Positions 1 through 9,350 of a stretch of 32,097 nt of DNA are shown piece after piece. How positions within the stretch are numbered: position 1 is the stretch's first letter; every line of letters starts with the position of its first letter. A model generated the notes under the pieces. It was given only the letters and a program-made list of their open reading frames with translations. It ran no database searches and had not been told where the DNA came from. Both the position numbers and the translations under genes were made by a program. The DNA comes from Rikenellaceae bacterium (lineage in GTDB: Bacteria; Bacteroidota; Bacteroidia; Bacteroidales; Rikenellaceae), in contig JAJBVT010000110.1 in the NCBI GenBank assembly GCA_020859685.1, positions 1-32,097 on the forward strand, written 5' to 3'.

Positions 1-271
1 GAATCTATCTCTCATCAATGTCTAAACGGACGGTTTCGTCATTACGTTCCTCAGGGCGACGGTTTATATAAAATACCCTTCCGAACCGAACCATACTAGT
101 TCAATATTGTAACCGGCAGTGTACGGGAATTTCATTAATCCCGGAAAAAATGTTATATTGCGCCCAATATTTTAACCCCCGTTTATCCCGACACTGTTAA
201 TCCGATAAAAAGCAAATGCCACTACATCTGCTCTTTAACCTTAATATTAATCCCAAAATCCAATTTACATC

Positions 272-1081
272 ATGAATGACACCGGTCAATTAATTCTTGA
301 AATCCTTGTCCTTGCCGTAATCGTGGGGACTATCGTGCACATGCTGTACATACTGCTCAAGAAGAAACACAGGGAAGACTTTACGGTCGAAGAGTTCAAA
401 GCCAAGCGCCTCGAAGCGGGCAGGAGCGAAACCTCTGCCGACGCGGAGAATGAGGAGGTCGCGGAACTGATGCGCTCCATAATGGCCGAATGGTCGCCCA
501 TCGGCGAGGACGAGGAGACGGGCGAGGAGATGCGCGCCCCGCTGAAGCAGAAGCAGGTAACGCAGGCCGAGGAGAAATTGCGGCAGGCTATCGAAATTGC
601 CCCCACCACGGACGAAATGGTGTTCGAAATCAACGACACGGCCCGCGTAATAAACATCGCCAACAAGCGGGAGTTCAACGGTTCGAAGCGGCTTATCGTA
701 ATCGTGGTGATACTGGTGCTGCTGGTGGGTATATTCGGCAGTATGTGGGGCTTTTTCGCCTGGCTGATTGCGAGCTGCCTTATCTACATTATGGCCAGCC
801 TAACACCCGGATTTATCATCAACAAAAGGATGTTGAAAGGCAAAGAGGGTAAATCGAGCTTTATCTCGGCCCTGCTGGGCGGCGTTTTCGGTGCCGTGGC
901 TACCGCAAAAACCTACAAGACCGTTACCAAATATACGGACGGTTCGAAAGAGACCAGTTACGACCACAGCGAAACCATAGGAGCGCTGATTCTGGCCTTC
1001 GTGGTTACCATCCTCGTGGCATCTTTTATGGCCTTTATCGCGCTGATAAACTACCTGCGAAACTACGTGTTGTACGTGTAG
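272..1081 (+). CDS. Membrane protein of unknown function, about three hydrophobic segments
   Basis: 269 residues; I do not recognise the family. One helix lies near residues 7-29, followed by a basic KKKHRE stretch. An acidic soluble region (about 35-138) is rich in Glu and Lys and probably helical. A long hydrophobic block spans about 140-182 and a last helix about 235-262, separated by a Gly/Ala-rich loop with a Lys/Thr/Tyr-rich stretch (about 190-232). The ATG follows a stop-rich, AT-rich leader, and no clear TAnnTTTG promoter is visible in 1-271. The gene converges on gpmI and ends just before a strong hairpin terminator. It is probably an inner-membrane protein; no catalytic motif is visible. 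The open frames on the other strand and in the second frame here are weaker and less protein-like. Confidence 0.85.
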   Translation: MNDTGQLILEILVLAVIVGTIVHMLYILLKKKHREDFTVEEFKAKRLEAGRSETSADAENEEVAELMRSIMAEWSPIGEDEETGEEMRAPLKQKQVTQAEEKLRQAIEIAPTTDEMVFEINDTARVINIANKREFNGSKRLIVIVVILVLLVGIFGSMWGFFAWLIASCLIYIMASLTPGFIINKRMLKGKEGKSSFISALLGGVFGAVATAKTYKTVTKYTDGSKETSYDHSETIGALILAFVVTILVASFMAFIALINYLRNYVLYV

Positions 1082-1130
1082 ACATACCACGGGCCGCCGC
1101 CGGTATAGTTAAGGTCGGCCCGTTTCAGAA

Positions 1131-1184
1131 AGAGAGGCATCCCCGTCAGGTCCCGTCAGGATTAAGGGGATGCCTCTCTTTTTT
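1131..1184 (+). terminator. Intrinsic terminator, 14-bp perfect stem plus T-run
   Basis: A perfect 14-bp inverted repeat (1131-1144 with 1166-1179) is followed by six T (1179-1184). The 21-nt loop contains the short direct repeat GTCAGG twice. It lies between the convergent membrane-protein gene and gpmI. On the minus strand only a short T-rich stretch follows the stem, so it probably stops gpmI less well. A smaller 7-bp hairpin (CGGGCCG at 1090-1096 with CGGCCCG at 1116-1122) sits just upstream. Confidence 0.85.
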
Positions 1185-1222
1185 ATGGTATCGGATTGCC
1201 GCGCCTCGGGCAGCCGGGTCGC

Positions 1223-2749
1223 TTACAGCTCCACCAGCGGGGTGCCGGTCATTTCGGCCGGCTGGTCGAGACCCATAAGTTTCAGGACGGTGGGGGCCAC
1301 GTCGGCAAGGACGCCGCTGTGGACCTGCTTTACCCTGTCGGACACGACGATTATAGGCACCGGGTTCAGGGAGTGAGCCGTGTTGGCCGAGCCGTCCGGA
1401 TTGACGGCGTTGTCGGCGTTCCCGTGGTCGGCTATGATAACCACCTCGTAGCCGTTCCCGCAGGCGGCGTCCACCACGGCGTGCACGCACTCGTCCACCG
1501 CCTTCACCGCTTTATATATCGCATCGTAAATGCCTGTGTGCCCGACCATATCGCCGTTGGCGAAGTTGAGCGTAATAAAGTCGAACTTCCGGGTGCCGAG
1601 CGCCTCCACCAGCGCGTCCTTCACCTCGTAGGCGCTCATCTCCGGCTTCAGGTCGTAGGTGGCCACCTTCGGGGAAGCGATAAGGATACGCTCCTCGCCT
1701 TCGAATTTCTCCTCGCGGCCGCCGTTCAGGAAGAAGGTAACGTGGGCGTATTTCTCGGTCTCGGCTATACGGAGCTGGTTGAGCCCCCGGGACGCCACGT
1801 ACTCCCCGATGGTGTTCTGCACGTTGTCCTTGTCGAACAGGATATGCAGCCCCTCAAATTTTGCGTCGTAGGGGGTCATGGTGCAGTAGTAGAGCGGCCG
1901 GGTGTGCATGCCGTGTTCGGGCATATCCTCCTGCGTGAGGACCGTTGTAAGCTCCTTGGCGCGGTCGTTACGGTAGTTGAAGAATATCACCATATCGCCC
2001 TCGGAAATCCTGCCGACCGGCTCCCCGGCCTCGTCCACGGCCACGATGGGCTTGATAAACTCGTCCGTAACACCCGCGTCGTACGACGCCTGCACGGCCG
2101 CCGTGATATCGGTCGCCTTCTCGCCGACGCCGTTGACCAGCAGGTCGTAGGCCACCTTCACGCGCTCCCACCTCTTGTCCCGGTCCATAGCGTAGTAACG
2201 GCCCACGACGGAGGCAATTCGCCCGGCAGATGTGGCTATGTGGTTTTGGAGCTGTTCGATAAAGCCCTTACCGCTCCGCGGGTCGGTGTCGCGGCCGTCC
2301 ATAAAGCAGTGGACGAACGTTCGGTCGATGCCGTACTCCTTCGATATGTCGCACAGTTTCATCAGGTGCTCCAGCGAACTGTGCACCCCGCCGTCCGACA
2401 CGAGACCCATAAAATGGACCTGTTTGCCGCTGTCTTTAGCGTAACGGAACGCGGCCTGCACCTCCGGGTTGGTCAGTATGGAGCCGTCGGCGCACGCCTT
2501 GTTAATCTTAACCAGGTCCTGATAGACGACCCGCCCGGCCCCGATATTGAGGTGCCCCACTTCGGAATTGCCCATCTGCCCGTCGGGAAGCCCGACGTTC
2601 TCGCCGCTGGTAAGTAGCTGTGCGTGAGGGTATTGCCGGGTAAGCCCGTTGATATATTCCGGGTTCGCGGTGTAAACCACGTCTCCTTTGGAATGGTCGC
2701 CTATGCCCCATCCGTCGAGTATCATCAGTAAAACTTTCCTGTTATCCAT
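1223..2749 (-). CDS. gpmI: 2,3-bisphosphoglycerate-independent phosphoglycerate mutase
   Basis: Interconverts 3- and 2-phosphoglycerate in glycolysis and gluconeogenesis in the cytoplasm, using two Mn2+ ions and a phosphoserine intermediate. The N-terminus has the alkaline-phosphatase-superfamily metal motif LDGWG (Asp12) and the catalytic serine motif [14 protein letters not shown] (Ser62). Further conserved iPGM pieces are [30 protein letters not shown] and, near the C-terminus, ADHGNAD, which supplies metal ligands. At 508 residues it has the usual full length and every motif is intact. The ATG at 2747-2749 begins at the family's expected [15 protein letters not shown]-type N-terminus. It stands alone, convergent with the upstream membrane-protein gene, with a repeat-filled spacer before it. 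Confidence 0.98.
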   Translation of the reverse strand: MDNRKVLLMILDGWGIGDHSKGDVVYTANPEYINGLTRQYPHAQLLTSGENVGLPDGQMGNSEVGHLNIGAGRVVYQDLVKINKACADGSILTNPEVQAAFRYAKDSGKQVHFMGLVSDGGVHSSLEHLMKLCDISKEYGIDRTFVHCFMDGRDTDPRSGKGFIEQLQNHIATSAGRIASVVGRYYAMDRDKRWERVKVAYDLLVNGVGEKATDITAAVQASYDAGVTDEFIKPIVAVDEAGEPVGRISEGDMVIFFNYRNDRAKELTTVLTQEDMPEHGMHTRPLYYCTMTPYDAKFEGLHILFDKDNVQNTIGEYVASRGLNQLRIAETEKYAHVTFFLNGGREEKFEGEERILIASPKVATYDLKPEMSAYEVKDALVEALGTRKFDFITLNFANGDMVGHTGIYDAIYKAVKAVDECVHAVVDAACGNGYEVVIIADHGNADNAVNPDGSANTAHSLNPVPIIVVSDRVKQVHSGVLADVAPTVLKLMGLDQPAEMTGTPLVEL

Positions 2750-2870
2750 AGCTTTTCAAATTAAAAACATTTTTAAAATTACCCTTGTCTCTCCTTCGGG
2801 AAGGAAAAACCGGACTCCGTTAGGCCGCCTTCGTGTTTCGGAATGACGGTTTCTTTCATTACTAAAGAAA

Positions 2871-3130
2871 GATCCTTCGTCGTTCCACTCCTCAGGATGA
2901 CAACATGTTTGTTTCTTTTCCCTCGCCGCTTCGCTCCTCAGGATGAATCCCAATGGAAGATCCTTCGTCGTTTCACTCCTCAGGATGACATGTTTGTTTT
3001 TTTTCCTTCGTCGTTTCACTCCTCAGGATGACATGTTTGTTTTTTTCCTTCGTTGTTCCGCTCCTCAGGATGACATGTTTGTTTTTTTCCTTCGTTGTTC
3101 CACTCCTCAGGATGACATGTTTGCTTGCTT
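2871..3130. repeat. Tandem array of 42-43-bp intergenic repeats, about six copies
   Basis: The motif CAGGATGA recurs at about 2893, 2939, 2981, 3024, 3066 and 3108, so spacing is 46, 42, 43, 42 and 42 bp. Each unit holds a CCTTCGTCGTTnC-type left part, CTCCTCAGGATGACATG, and then a T-rich tract (TTTGTTTTTTT). ATCCT and AGGAT pair as the stem of the hairpin module found in other spacers of this window. The last three or four copies are nearly identical, indicating recent duplication. Open frames on both strands simply translate the repeat. The rest of the gene-free stretch (2750-2870, 3131-3373) shows only AT-rich sequence and degraded repeat fragments, with no clear gene. Confidence 0.9.
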
Positions 3131-3373
3131 TCCCTCGCCGCGTCGCGTCATAAGGATAAAATTGTAACCGGCGGCTCCCCGGTATCACGCTGCATTCCCG
3201 GTTCTTCGTCGCTTCGGCGGCTCCCCGGGGTTTAGTGCCTGTACCCGGTTCTTAGCCGCATGTCATCCTTACCGCAGGCAAATATACGGCAGCCCGTTCG
3301 CCTATTTTTTATACAGATTCAGACATAATTGAATATCAGGCGTTTACCCCGCCCACCACGGACGTTGCGGTCG

Positions 3374-6034
3374 CTAAGCGATACCCAACTTATCCTTCAC
3401 CGTCTCCTCGGCGGTACGGATGGCCGCGTCCAGCCCGTCGGGGTTCTTCCCCCCGGCCGTGGCAAAGAAGGGCTGGCCGCCCCCGCCGCCGTTAATCTCC
3501 CGGGCCGCCGCGCGGACTATCTCGGAGGCGTTCACTCCCTGCGACACAACCTCGTCGCCCAGCATAATGCTGAGGGTGGCCTTACCGTCGGTGGCCGACC
3601 CGATTATCATTACGAGGTTCGGCAGGCGCCGGCGCAGACCGAACGCGATGTCCTTAACCATTTCGGTGGGTATATCCATTCGACGGGCGAACACCACGTA
3701 ACCGTCGCGCCCTCCGACCTCGGCCACAATCTTGTCCGTGACCTGTTCCACCTTTTCCCGGCGGTATTCCTCCATCCGGCGGCGCATATCCTCGTTCTCG
3801 TCGAACACTTTCTTTACCGCCTGAAGTACGGAGGGGTTGTTGACAAAGCCCTGTATTTCGCGCAGGGTGTGCTGCAACTGGGCCACATACTTCTCCGCCT
3901 GTTCGCCCGTAACGGCCTCTATACGCCGGACTCCGGCCGAAATTGCGCTCTCGGAGATTATCTTAAACAGCCCGAGACAGCCCGTCGCCGCGGCATGGGT
4001 CCCCCCGCACAGCTCCACCGAACCGCCGAAACGCACCACGCGCACCCGGTCGCCGTACTTCTCGCCGAAGAGCATCATGGCGCCCATCTCCCGAGCCCGG
4101 TCTATTTCGCACTCGCGGTCCTCCTCGAGGGGGTAGTTGCGCCGGATACGGCTGTTCACGATTTTTTCCACCTGTTCCAGCTCGGCGTCCGTAACCTTAT
4201 GGAAATGGGAGAAGTCGAACCGCAGGTTCTCCTCGGCCACCAGCGAGCCTTTCTGCTCGACATGGGTGCCAAGAACTTCGCGCAGGGCCTCGTGCAGCAG
4301 ATGGGTGGCCGTATGGTTGGCGGCGATAGCGGCCCGGCGGCGCATATCCACCACGGCCCGGAGCTGGGCCGCGGGGTCTTCGGGCAGCCGGTCCGATATC
4401 AGGATTATAAGGTTGTTCTCCTTTATGGTGTCGCGAATGGGAGTGCGGGCGCCGGTTTCGGCGTTCTCGAGGTAGCCCGAGTCTCCCACCTGCCCACCGG
4501 AATTGCCGTAGAACGGCGTCTCGGTGAGCACTATCTGGTAGTACGACTTTTTCTGCGTCTCCACCTTCCGGTACCGGGCTATGCGGGTGACCGGAGCCAT
4601 TCCCTCCGCGATGTCGTAGCCGGAGAACCGGCTCTCGGCCGCGGGCACCAGCTCCACCCAGTCGCCCGTATCGACGGCCGCCGCGTTGCGCGAACGGTCT
4701 TTCTGCCTGCCGAGCTCCGCGGCGAAAGCCTCGTGGTCCACCTTCAGGCCGTTCTCACGGGCAATCAGCTCCGTAAGGTCCACGGGGAAGCCGTAGGTGT
4801 CGTAGAGCGTGAATGCGTCCACACCCGAGACGGTGTCCCCGCCCGCGGACCGGAGCCTGGCGATTATCTGGTCCAGCAGGTGGATTCCCGTGGCGAGGGT
4901 GTGCAGGAACGAGGTCTCCTCCTCACGGATAACCTTCTCGATAAGCTCCCGCTGTTTCACCAGCTCCGGATACTGGCCGCTCATCTTGTCGGCGAGCACC
5001 CCCACGAGACGGCACAGGAACGGCTCGTCGAAACCGAGGTATGTGTACCCGTAGCGCACGGCCCGGCGAAGGATGCGCCTAATCACATACCCCGCCTTTA
5101 CGTTAGAGGGCAATTGCCCGTCGGCGATGGAGAACGAGATGGTCCGCAGGTGGTCGGCCACAACGCGCATGGCGATGTCGGTGGCCTCGTCCTGCCCGTA
5201 CCGCCTGCCGCACATGGCCCCGAGCTTATCCAGTATAGGGGTGAAAAGGTCGGTGTCGTAGTTGCTCTGTTTGCCCTGCAAAATCATGCAGAGGCGCTCG
5301 AAACCCATCCCTGTGTCCACATGGCGGGCAGGTAGCGGTTCGAGCGAACCGTTGGCCCGGCGGTTGTACTGCATGAACACGAGGTTCCAAATCTCGATGA
5401 CGTGGGGGTGCCCGGCGTTGACCAGCCCGCGGCCCGGCACGGCCGCCCTCTCATCGGGCGAGCGCAGGTCGAAATGGACCTCGCTGCACGGCCCGCAGGG
5501 ACCCGTGTCGCCCATTTCCCAGAAGTTGTCCTTCCTGTTTCCCAAGAGTATGCGGTCTTCCGGGAGGAACCGCTTCCAAAGTTCGTAGGCCTCCTCGTCG
5601 CGCCCCACCCCGTCGCTTTCCGAACCTTCGAATACCGTGGCGAAAATTTGCTCCTCGGGAAGGCCGAACACGCCTGTAAGCAGTTCCCAGGCCCATTCGA
5701 CGGCCTCCTTCTTGAAGTAGTCCCCGAACGACCAGTTGCCCAGCATCTCGAACATCGTGTGGTGGTACGTGTCGTGGCCCACCTCCTCCAGGTCGTTGTG
5801 CTTACCCGACACCCGCAGGCACTTCTGCGCATCGGCCACACGCGGCGACACCGCCGGGGCGTTGCCCAGAAAGATATCCTTGAACTGGTTCATCCCCGCA
5901 TTGGTGAACATCAGCGTGGGGTCGTTTTTGACCACCATCGGGGCCGAGGGCACTATCGTATGGCCCTTAGAGCGGAAAAAGTCGAGGAAGGCGGCGCGTA
6001 TTTCGTTGGAATCGAGCGTAGTGTGTGATACCAT
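3374..6034 (-). CDS. alaS: Alanyl-tRNA synthetase
   Basis: Charges tRNA-Ala with alanine and edits misacylated Ser/Gly in the cytoplasm. 886 residues, a full-length family member. The class II catalytic core occupies about residues 5-250, with [26 protein letters not shown] (motif 2 region) and a GMGFERL motif 3. A helical tRNA-recognition domain follows. The editing domain contains the zinc-site pieces [12 protein letters not shown] (His574, His578) and ELCGGTH (Cys676, His680). The C-terminal part is DHHA1-like and ends with the typical [14 protein letters not shown]. The ATG at 6032-6034 gives the standard N-terminus. It is transcribed divergently from the M23 peptidase pair. No perfect promoter was found; the nearest candidate on this strand (around 6105-6112) is imperfect. 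Confidence 0.98.
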   Translation of the reverse strand: MVSHTTLDSNEIRAAFLDFFRSKGHTIVPSAPMVVKNDPTLMFTNAGMNQFKDIFLGNAPAVSPRVADAQKCLRVSGKHNDLEEVGHDTYHHTMFEMLGNWSFGDYFKKEAVEWAWELLTGVFGLPEEQIFATVFEGSESDGVGRDEEAYELWKRFLPEDRILLGNRKDNFWEMGDTGPCGPCSEVHFDLRSPDERAAVPGRGLVNAGHPHVIEIWNLVFMQYNRRANGSLEPLPARHVDTGMGFERLCMILQGKQSNYDTDLFTPILDKLGAMCGRRYGQDEATDIAMRVVADHLRTISFSIADGQLPSNVKAGYVIRRILRRAVRYGYTYLGFDEPFLCRLVGVLADKMSGQYPELVKQRELIEKVIREEETSFLHTLATGIHLLDQIIARLRSAGGDTVSGVDAFTLYDTYGFPVDLTELIARENGLKVDHEAFAAELGRQKDRSRNAAAVDTGDWVELVPAAESRFSGYDIAEGMAPVTRIARYRKVETQKKSYYQIVLTETPFYGNSGGQVGDSGYLENAETGARTPIRDTIKENNLIILISDRLPEDPAAQLRAVVDMRRRAAIAANHTATHLLHEALREVLGTHVEQKGSLVAEENLRFDFSHFHKVTDAELEQVEKIVNSRIRRNYPLEEDRECEIDRAREMGAMMLFGEKYGDRVRVVRFGGSVELCGGTHAAATGCLGLFKIISESAISAGVRRIEAVTGEQAEKYVAQLQHTLREIQGFVNNPSVLQAVKKVFDENEDMRRRMEEYRREKVEQVTDKIVAEVGGRDGYVVFARRMDIPTEMVKDIAFGLRRRLPNLVMIIGSATDGKATLSIMLGDEVVSQGVNASEIVRAAAREINGGGGGQPFFATAGGKNPDGLDAAIRTAEETVKDKLGIA

Positions 6035-6156
6035 AATATCGTCCGGTGTTAATACGTTTTAATTAGGCTGCGAGGGGGCGGCGCCTGCGGAAACTTTTAA
6101 TTTTCAAATAATTCGGTAGTTACCGGTTCCGCGGCCCTTCACTCTCGGCAAATTGG

Positions 6157-6187
6157 TTGTAAAATTAATCAATTAAGTCTAATTTTG
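6157..6187 (+). promoter_or_regulatory. Bacteroidetes-type promoter for the M23 pair
   Basis: TTG at 6157-6159 and TAATTTTG at 6180-6187, with 20 bp between them, fit the Bacteroidetes sigma consensus (TTTG or TTG, 19-21 bp, TAnnTTTG). The ATG at 6216 is about 20 nt downstream of the expected transcription start. Confidence 0.7.
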
Positions 6188-6215
6188 CCCGATGGGCTTA
6201 CCATAAATATACCGG

Positions 6216-7187
6216 ATGCCGCAAAAAAAGTATAAGTTCAACCCGCAGACGCTCACTTACGAGGTTATCGTAACGCCTTTTCGTTTAAGGTTTTACCGCT
6301 TCCTTCGCAAGCTGCTTATAGCGTTTATACTGGCATCGGTGGTAAACTTCCTCTTCTCATGGTTCTTCTATACCCCCAAGATGGCCGCCATCAACCGCGA
6401 GAACGACGAGCTGCTTATCAAATACTCCATACTTCAGGACAAGATAGACGCCGCCACGGACCGGATAGGCGAGATAAAGCACCGCGACCACAACGTCTAC
6501 CGTATGCTCTTCGCGGCGGATACACTCGAGGTGGACGGCCTTTACGGTCCCTACCCCGATGCGAAGTACGCCTATTTCGCCGACGACAGCTACGGAGACC
6601 TTATATATAATACCTGGGCCGGGATGGACGATCTGGCCCGGATGATTTATCTCGAATCGCTCTCGATGGACGAACTTCAGGATATGTCGCTCGACAAGGA
6701 GAAGATGTCCTCGTCGATTCCGGCGATATGGCCCATCGACAAACGGAGGCTGAAAGGGAGCATCGGGGCCTTCGGCGGCCGCAACCACCCGCTGCTGGGC
6801 CGCTACCAGATGCATACGGGCATAGACCTGGGCGCGGACCGTGGAGTGCCGGTCTACGCCACGGGCGACGGGGTGGTCGTGGCGGACCCCGACCGCGGCA
6901 CCGGCTACGGCATACAGGTGCTGATTAACCACGGGTTCGGGTACAAGACCCGTTACGCGCACCTGAACAAGTCGTACGTTACGCCGGGCCAGCATGTGAG
7001 GCGCGGGGAGGTTATCGGAGAGGTGGGCAGCACGGGCCGCTCGTCGGGGCCCCACCTCCACTACGAGGTTATCTATATGAACCAGCATGTGAACCCCATA
7101 AACTACTTCCGCAACGATATGGACGAGGCGGAGTTCGAAAGGATAATCGAAATGGCCAAGGCCACTACATACGAATTGGACGACTAA
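6216..7187 (+). CDS. Membrane-anchored M23 family metallopeptidase (first of two)
   Basis: Probable peptidoglycan DD-endopeptidase acting in the periplasm. 323 residues: a short basic cytoplasmic tail, one membrane helix (about 31-52), a helical or coiled-coil region (about 55-165), then the LytM/M23 domain (about 180-300). The zinc and catalytic residues are complete: His200 and Asp204 in HTGIDLGA, His249 in YAHLN, and His280/His282 in PHLHYEV. The enzyme is therefore probably active, unlike the degenerate M23 activator proteins of the EnvC/NlpD type. It is preceded by a good TAnnTTTG promoter and separated by 4 bp from a paralogue with the same architecture and exactly the same length, so the two are presumably one transcript. 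It is divergent from alaS. Confidence 0.93.
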   Translation: MPQKKYKFNPQTLTYEVIVTPFRLRFYRFLRKLLIAFILASVVNFLFSWFFYTPKMAAINRENDELLIKYSILQDKIDAATDRIGEIKHRDHNVYRMLFAADTLEVDGLYGPYPDAKYAYFADDSYGDLIYNTWAGMDDLARMIYLESLSMDELQDMSLDKEKMSSSIPAIWPIDKRRLKGSIGAFGGRNHPLLGRYQMHTGIDLGADRGVPVYATGDGVVVADPDRGTGYGIQVLINHGFGYKTRYAHLNKSYVTPGQHVRRGEVIGEVGSTGRSSGPHLHYEVIYMNQHVNPINYFRNDMDEAEFERIIEMAKATTYELDD

Positions 7188-7191
7188 ACGG

Positions 7192-8163
7192 ATGGCATTC
7201 GGCAGGAAAGTACAGAAAGAGACGCGCATAGCCCCCTGGGAAGCCCCGAAGATACGGTTTCGCCAGAAGATGCTGCGCATGGCGATCCATATCCTCGGAT
7301 GGATAGGGATTGCCGTGCTGTTTTACGTGGGGTTCTCCGTCTTTTTCGACACCCCGCTGGAGTACAGGATGAAGAGCTCCACGGCGTCGCTGCGCCGGGA
7401 GTACGAGATGCTGGACGCCCGGTACGACAGCCTCGAGGCGGTGCTGAACAACGTGGTGGAGCGCGACCGCAACGTGTTCCGCATCCTGTTCGAGGCCGAC
7501 CCGTACGACTTCGACAGCGGCGAGAGCGTAGAACGGTGGACCGCCTACGAGAAGCTCCTCTCCCGTTCCGTAAAGGAACTCAACGCCGAACTGAACTCAC
7601 GGGCCTACGCCCTCGAGAATAAAATCCGGGAAGTCGAGTCCGCGTATATGGATATGGAGGAGAGGCTCGGTTCGGTCGGCGACAAAGTCAACAGCATACC
7701 GTCCATCCAGCCCGTCATAAACAAGGACCTTACGCTGCTCACAGCCTCGTTCGGCCTCAGGATTCACCCGTTCTACAAGACCCTGACCCAGCATATGGGA
7801 GTGGACTATACGGTGCCGGAAGGGTCGCGGGTGTTCGCCACGGCCGACGGCCGGGTGAAGGATGTCTCGGCCCGGGCTACCAGTTCGGGGATTACGGTGG
7901 TCCTATCGCACGGCAACGGCTACGAGACGCAGTACAACCACCTCAGCCAGCTCAACGTAAAGAAGGGCGACCAGGTGCGCCGCGGGGACATAATCGCCCT
8001 ATCGGGAAACACCGGGCTGTCGCTCGCCCCGCACCTCCATTACGAGGTGCGCCACAACGGCCTGCGGGTGGACCCGATACACTACTTCTTTATGGAGCTC
8101 TCCCCCTCGGACTACCGCCGCCTGATGAATATAGCCCGCTCCGGGATGCAGTCGTTCGACTGA
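7192..8163 (+). CDS. Membrane-anchored M23 family metallopeptidase (second of two)
   Basis: A paralogue of the gene 4 bp upstream, also 323 residues. A longer basic N-terminal tail is followed by one membrane helix (about 31-52), a long probable coiled coil (about 62-165; LRREYEMLDARYDSLEAVL) and an M23 domain. Its metal site is complete: His201 and Asp205 in HMGVDYT, His250 in YNHLS, His281/His283 in PHLHYEV. Shared short motifs include DRNVFRxLFEAD in this copy and DHNVYRMLFAAD in the first, just after the coiled coil, so the two arose by duplication and kept their accessory region. The role is probably cell-wall cleavage during growth or division. Heterodimer formation through the coiled coils is possible but is inference. 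Confidence 0.92.
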   Translation: MAFGRKVQKETRIAPWEAPKIRFRQKMLRMAIHILGWIGIAVLFYVGFSVFFDTPLEYRMKSSTASLRREYEMLDARYDSLEAVLNNVVERDRNVFRILFEADPYDFDSGESVERWTAYEKLLSRSVKELNAELNSRAYALENKIREVESAYMDMEERLGSVGDKVNSIPSIQPVINKDLTLLTASFGLRIHPFYKTLTQHMGVDYTVPEGSRVFATADGRVKDVSARATSSGITVVLSHGNGYETQYNHLSQLNVKKGDQVRRGDIIALSGNTGLSLAPHLHYEVRHNGLRVDPIHYFFMELSPSDYRRLMNIARSGMQSFD

Positions 8164-8225
8164 TTCGGTCGGACGGACCCTGAAATACCGAGAGGATGTG
8201 GCACGGGATAAAAACGTATCACTCT

Positions 8226-8233
8226 TAATTTTG
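8226..8233 (+). promoter_or_regulatory. Possible TAnnTTTG promoter element
   Basis: TAATTTTG matches the Bacteroidetes -7 element but lies only 5 bp before the ATG at 8239, and no TTG is seen 20 bp further upstream. If it is used, the transcript would be nearly leaderless. Confidence 0.35.
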
Positions 8234-8238
8234 AGATA

Positions 8239-9183
8239 ATGAAAAAGAGCGTTCTGATAGCAGGGTTTATACTTACGTTACCCTTTTCCTTGTCCGCTCA
8301 AGAGGGGATAAATGACGACGAAGCGGAATTCGGAACAGAGCAATCCATTCACATTTATATGAGAAAATCGAGAACGGAGTCTCTCGACGACATTCATAGC
8401 CGGGGTGTTATCGACAATATTCCAACCGGGTGGATTTGTGTCAATAGTGAAGGACTTTTTCACACGCCCGATAAGCCCGAACCCGCACCTACGGGCTACA
8501 ATCTCCAACCGTGGGACAGCCTATATTATACGACTCGGAATTATCTGACCTTCTATTTCGATGAAAGTATCTATAAAGACGCCGATACTATTCATATAAG
8601 TGATATTAATGAACATATTTATGACTGGGTAGGAAATATAAGGGGAACATTTATCAATGGAGTAAAAGAGGGGTTATGGGAAAAATTTTCAACAGGATAT
8701 GTCGAAGGCGAGCACAAACATACGAAAGTTATCGACGAAAGCTATAAGGACGGTGTACTGAATGGACGGCGCACTGTTTACGACCTGAACGGGCGATATC
8801 TCGGCCAGACTATTTTTGTAAATGGGACGGGTATGTACGATGATTATTATTATGACATCGGCAAAATAGCGGTTTCCGGATTCATGGTATATGGCAAACG
8901 GCATGGGTGGTGGAGATACTACAACAGAGAAGGGGTAATTATTCGGGAAGAGTATTATAAGCACGGCTTACTGCATGGTCCCTTTACAGTTTATGATAAC
9001 TCAGGAACAATCGTTTACGAGACTCGTTTTGTAAATGGGACAGGAGAATACCGGGAATATCAAAATGAGGTTCTCAGAGAAAGAGGTCGGATGGTCGATG
9101 GAATGCGGGTCGGAGAATGGGTAGAAACCCTCGTAGGCTCCAATTCGCTTACCCCCGGCAACGACACTGGAGTTCACGCTTGA
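8239..9183 (+). CDS. Secreted MORN-type (YwqK-like) repeat protein
   Basis: 314 residues with a signal peptide (about 1-20, ending LSLSAQ), so periplasmic or outer-membrane. Residues about 128-300 contain four or more MORN_2-like repeats of the form YKDGVLNGRRTVYDLNGR and YKHGLLHGPFTVYDNSG, with FVNGTGMY and FVNGTGEY recurring in phase. Such repeats occur in the YwqK family, often labelled toxin-antitoxin, and their function is poorly defined. Base composition is clearly more AT-rich than the neighbours, suggesting acquisition. After the TGA at 9181-9183 the same frame stays open for 37 more codons to a TAG at 9295-9297, so the C-terminus may have been shortened. The tail after the last repeat (GSNSLTPGNDTGVHA) does not look like a domain. 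Confidence 0.8.
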   Translation: MKKSVLIAGFILTLPFSLSAQEGINDDEAEFGTEQSIHIYMRKSRTESLDDIHSRGVIDNIPTGWICVNSEGLFHTPDKPEPAPTGYNLQPWDSLYYTTRNYLTFYFDESIYKDADTIHISDINEHIYDWVGNIRGTFINGVKEGLWEKFSTGYVEGEHKHTKVIDESYKDGVLNGRRTVYDLNGRYLGQTIFVNGTGMYDDYYYDIGKIAVSGFMVYGKRHGWWRYYNREGVIIREEYYKHGLLHGPFTVYDNSGTIVYETRFVNGTGEYREYQNEVLRERGRMVDGMRVGEWVETLVGSNSLTPGNDTGVHA

Positions 9184-9350
9184 GAAGTTAAGAGTATTTA
9201 TACGGAGCACAGTCCAATAAACGATTCGGGAAATATTATAGATATAATGTTTCACGACGGCTATTATATACACCTGAGAGCAAAGCGAAGCGAATAGTGG
9301 GATACATAAAGATTAACTAAACGCCAATGGTTTCGTACAAATTCAAGAGA

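Noticed and set aside
1196-2617. A 473-residue plus-strand open frame antisense to gpmI
   Set aside because: It mirrors the intact gpmI frame and has shadow-type composition (His/Val/Arg/Gly) and no domain.
2871-3130. CRISPR array
   Set aside because: The 42-bp period is filled by repeat sequence with no unique spacers, and no cas genes are present.
3329-5335. A 668-residue plus-strand open frame antisense to alaS
   Set aside because: It is rich in His, Arg, Gly and Pro with no recognisable domain, and lies wholly within the intact alaS gene; high GC content makes such shadows common.
9181-9297. Selenocysteine readthrough at the MORN gene TGA
   Set aside because: No selenoprotein family match and no recognisable SECIS-like hairpin directly downstream; truncation or chance is simpler.
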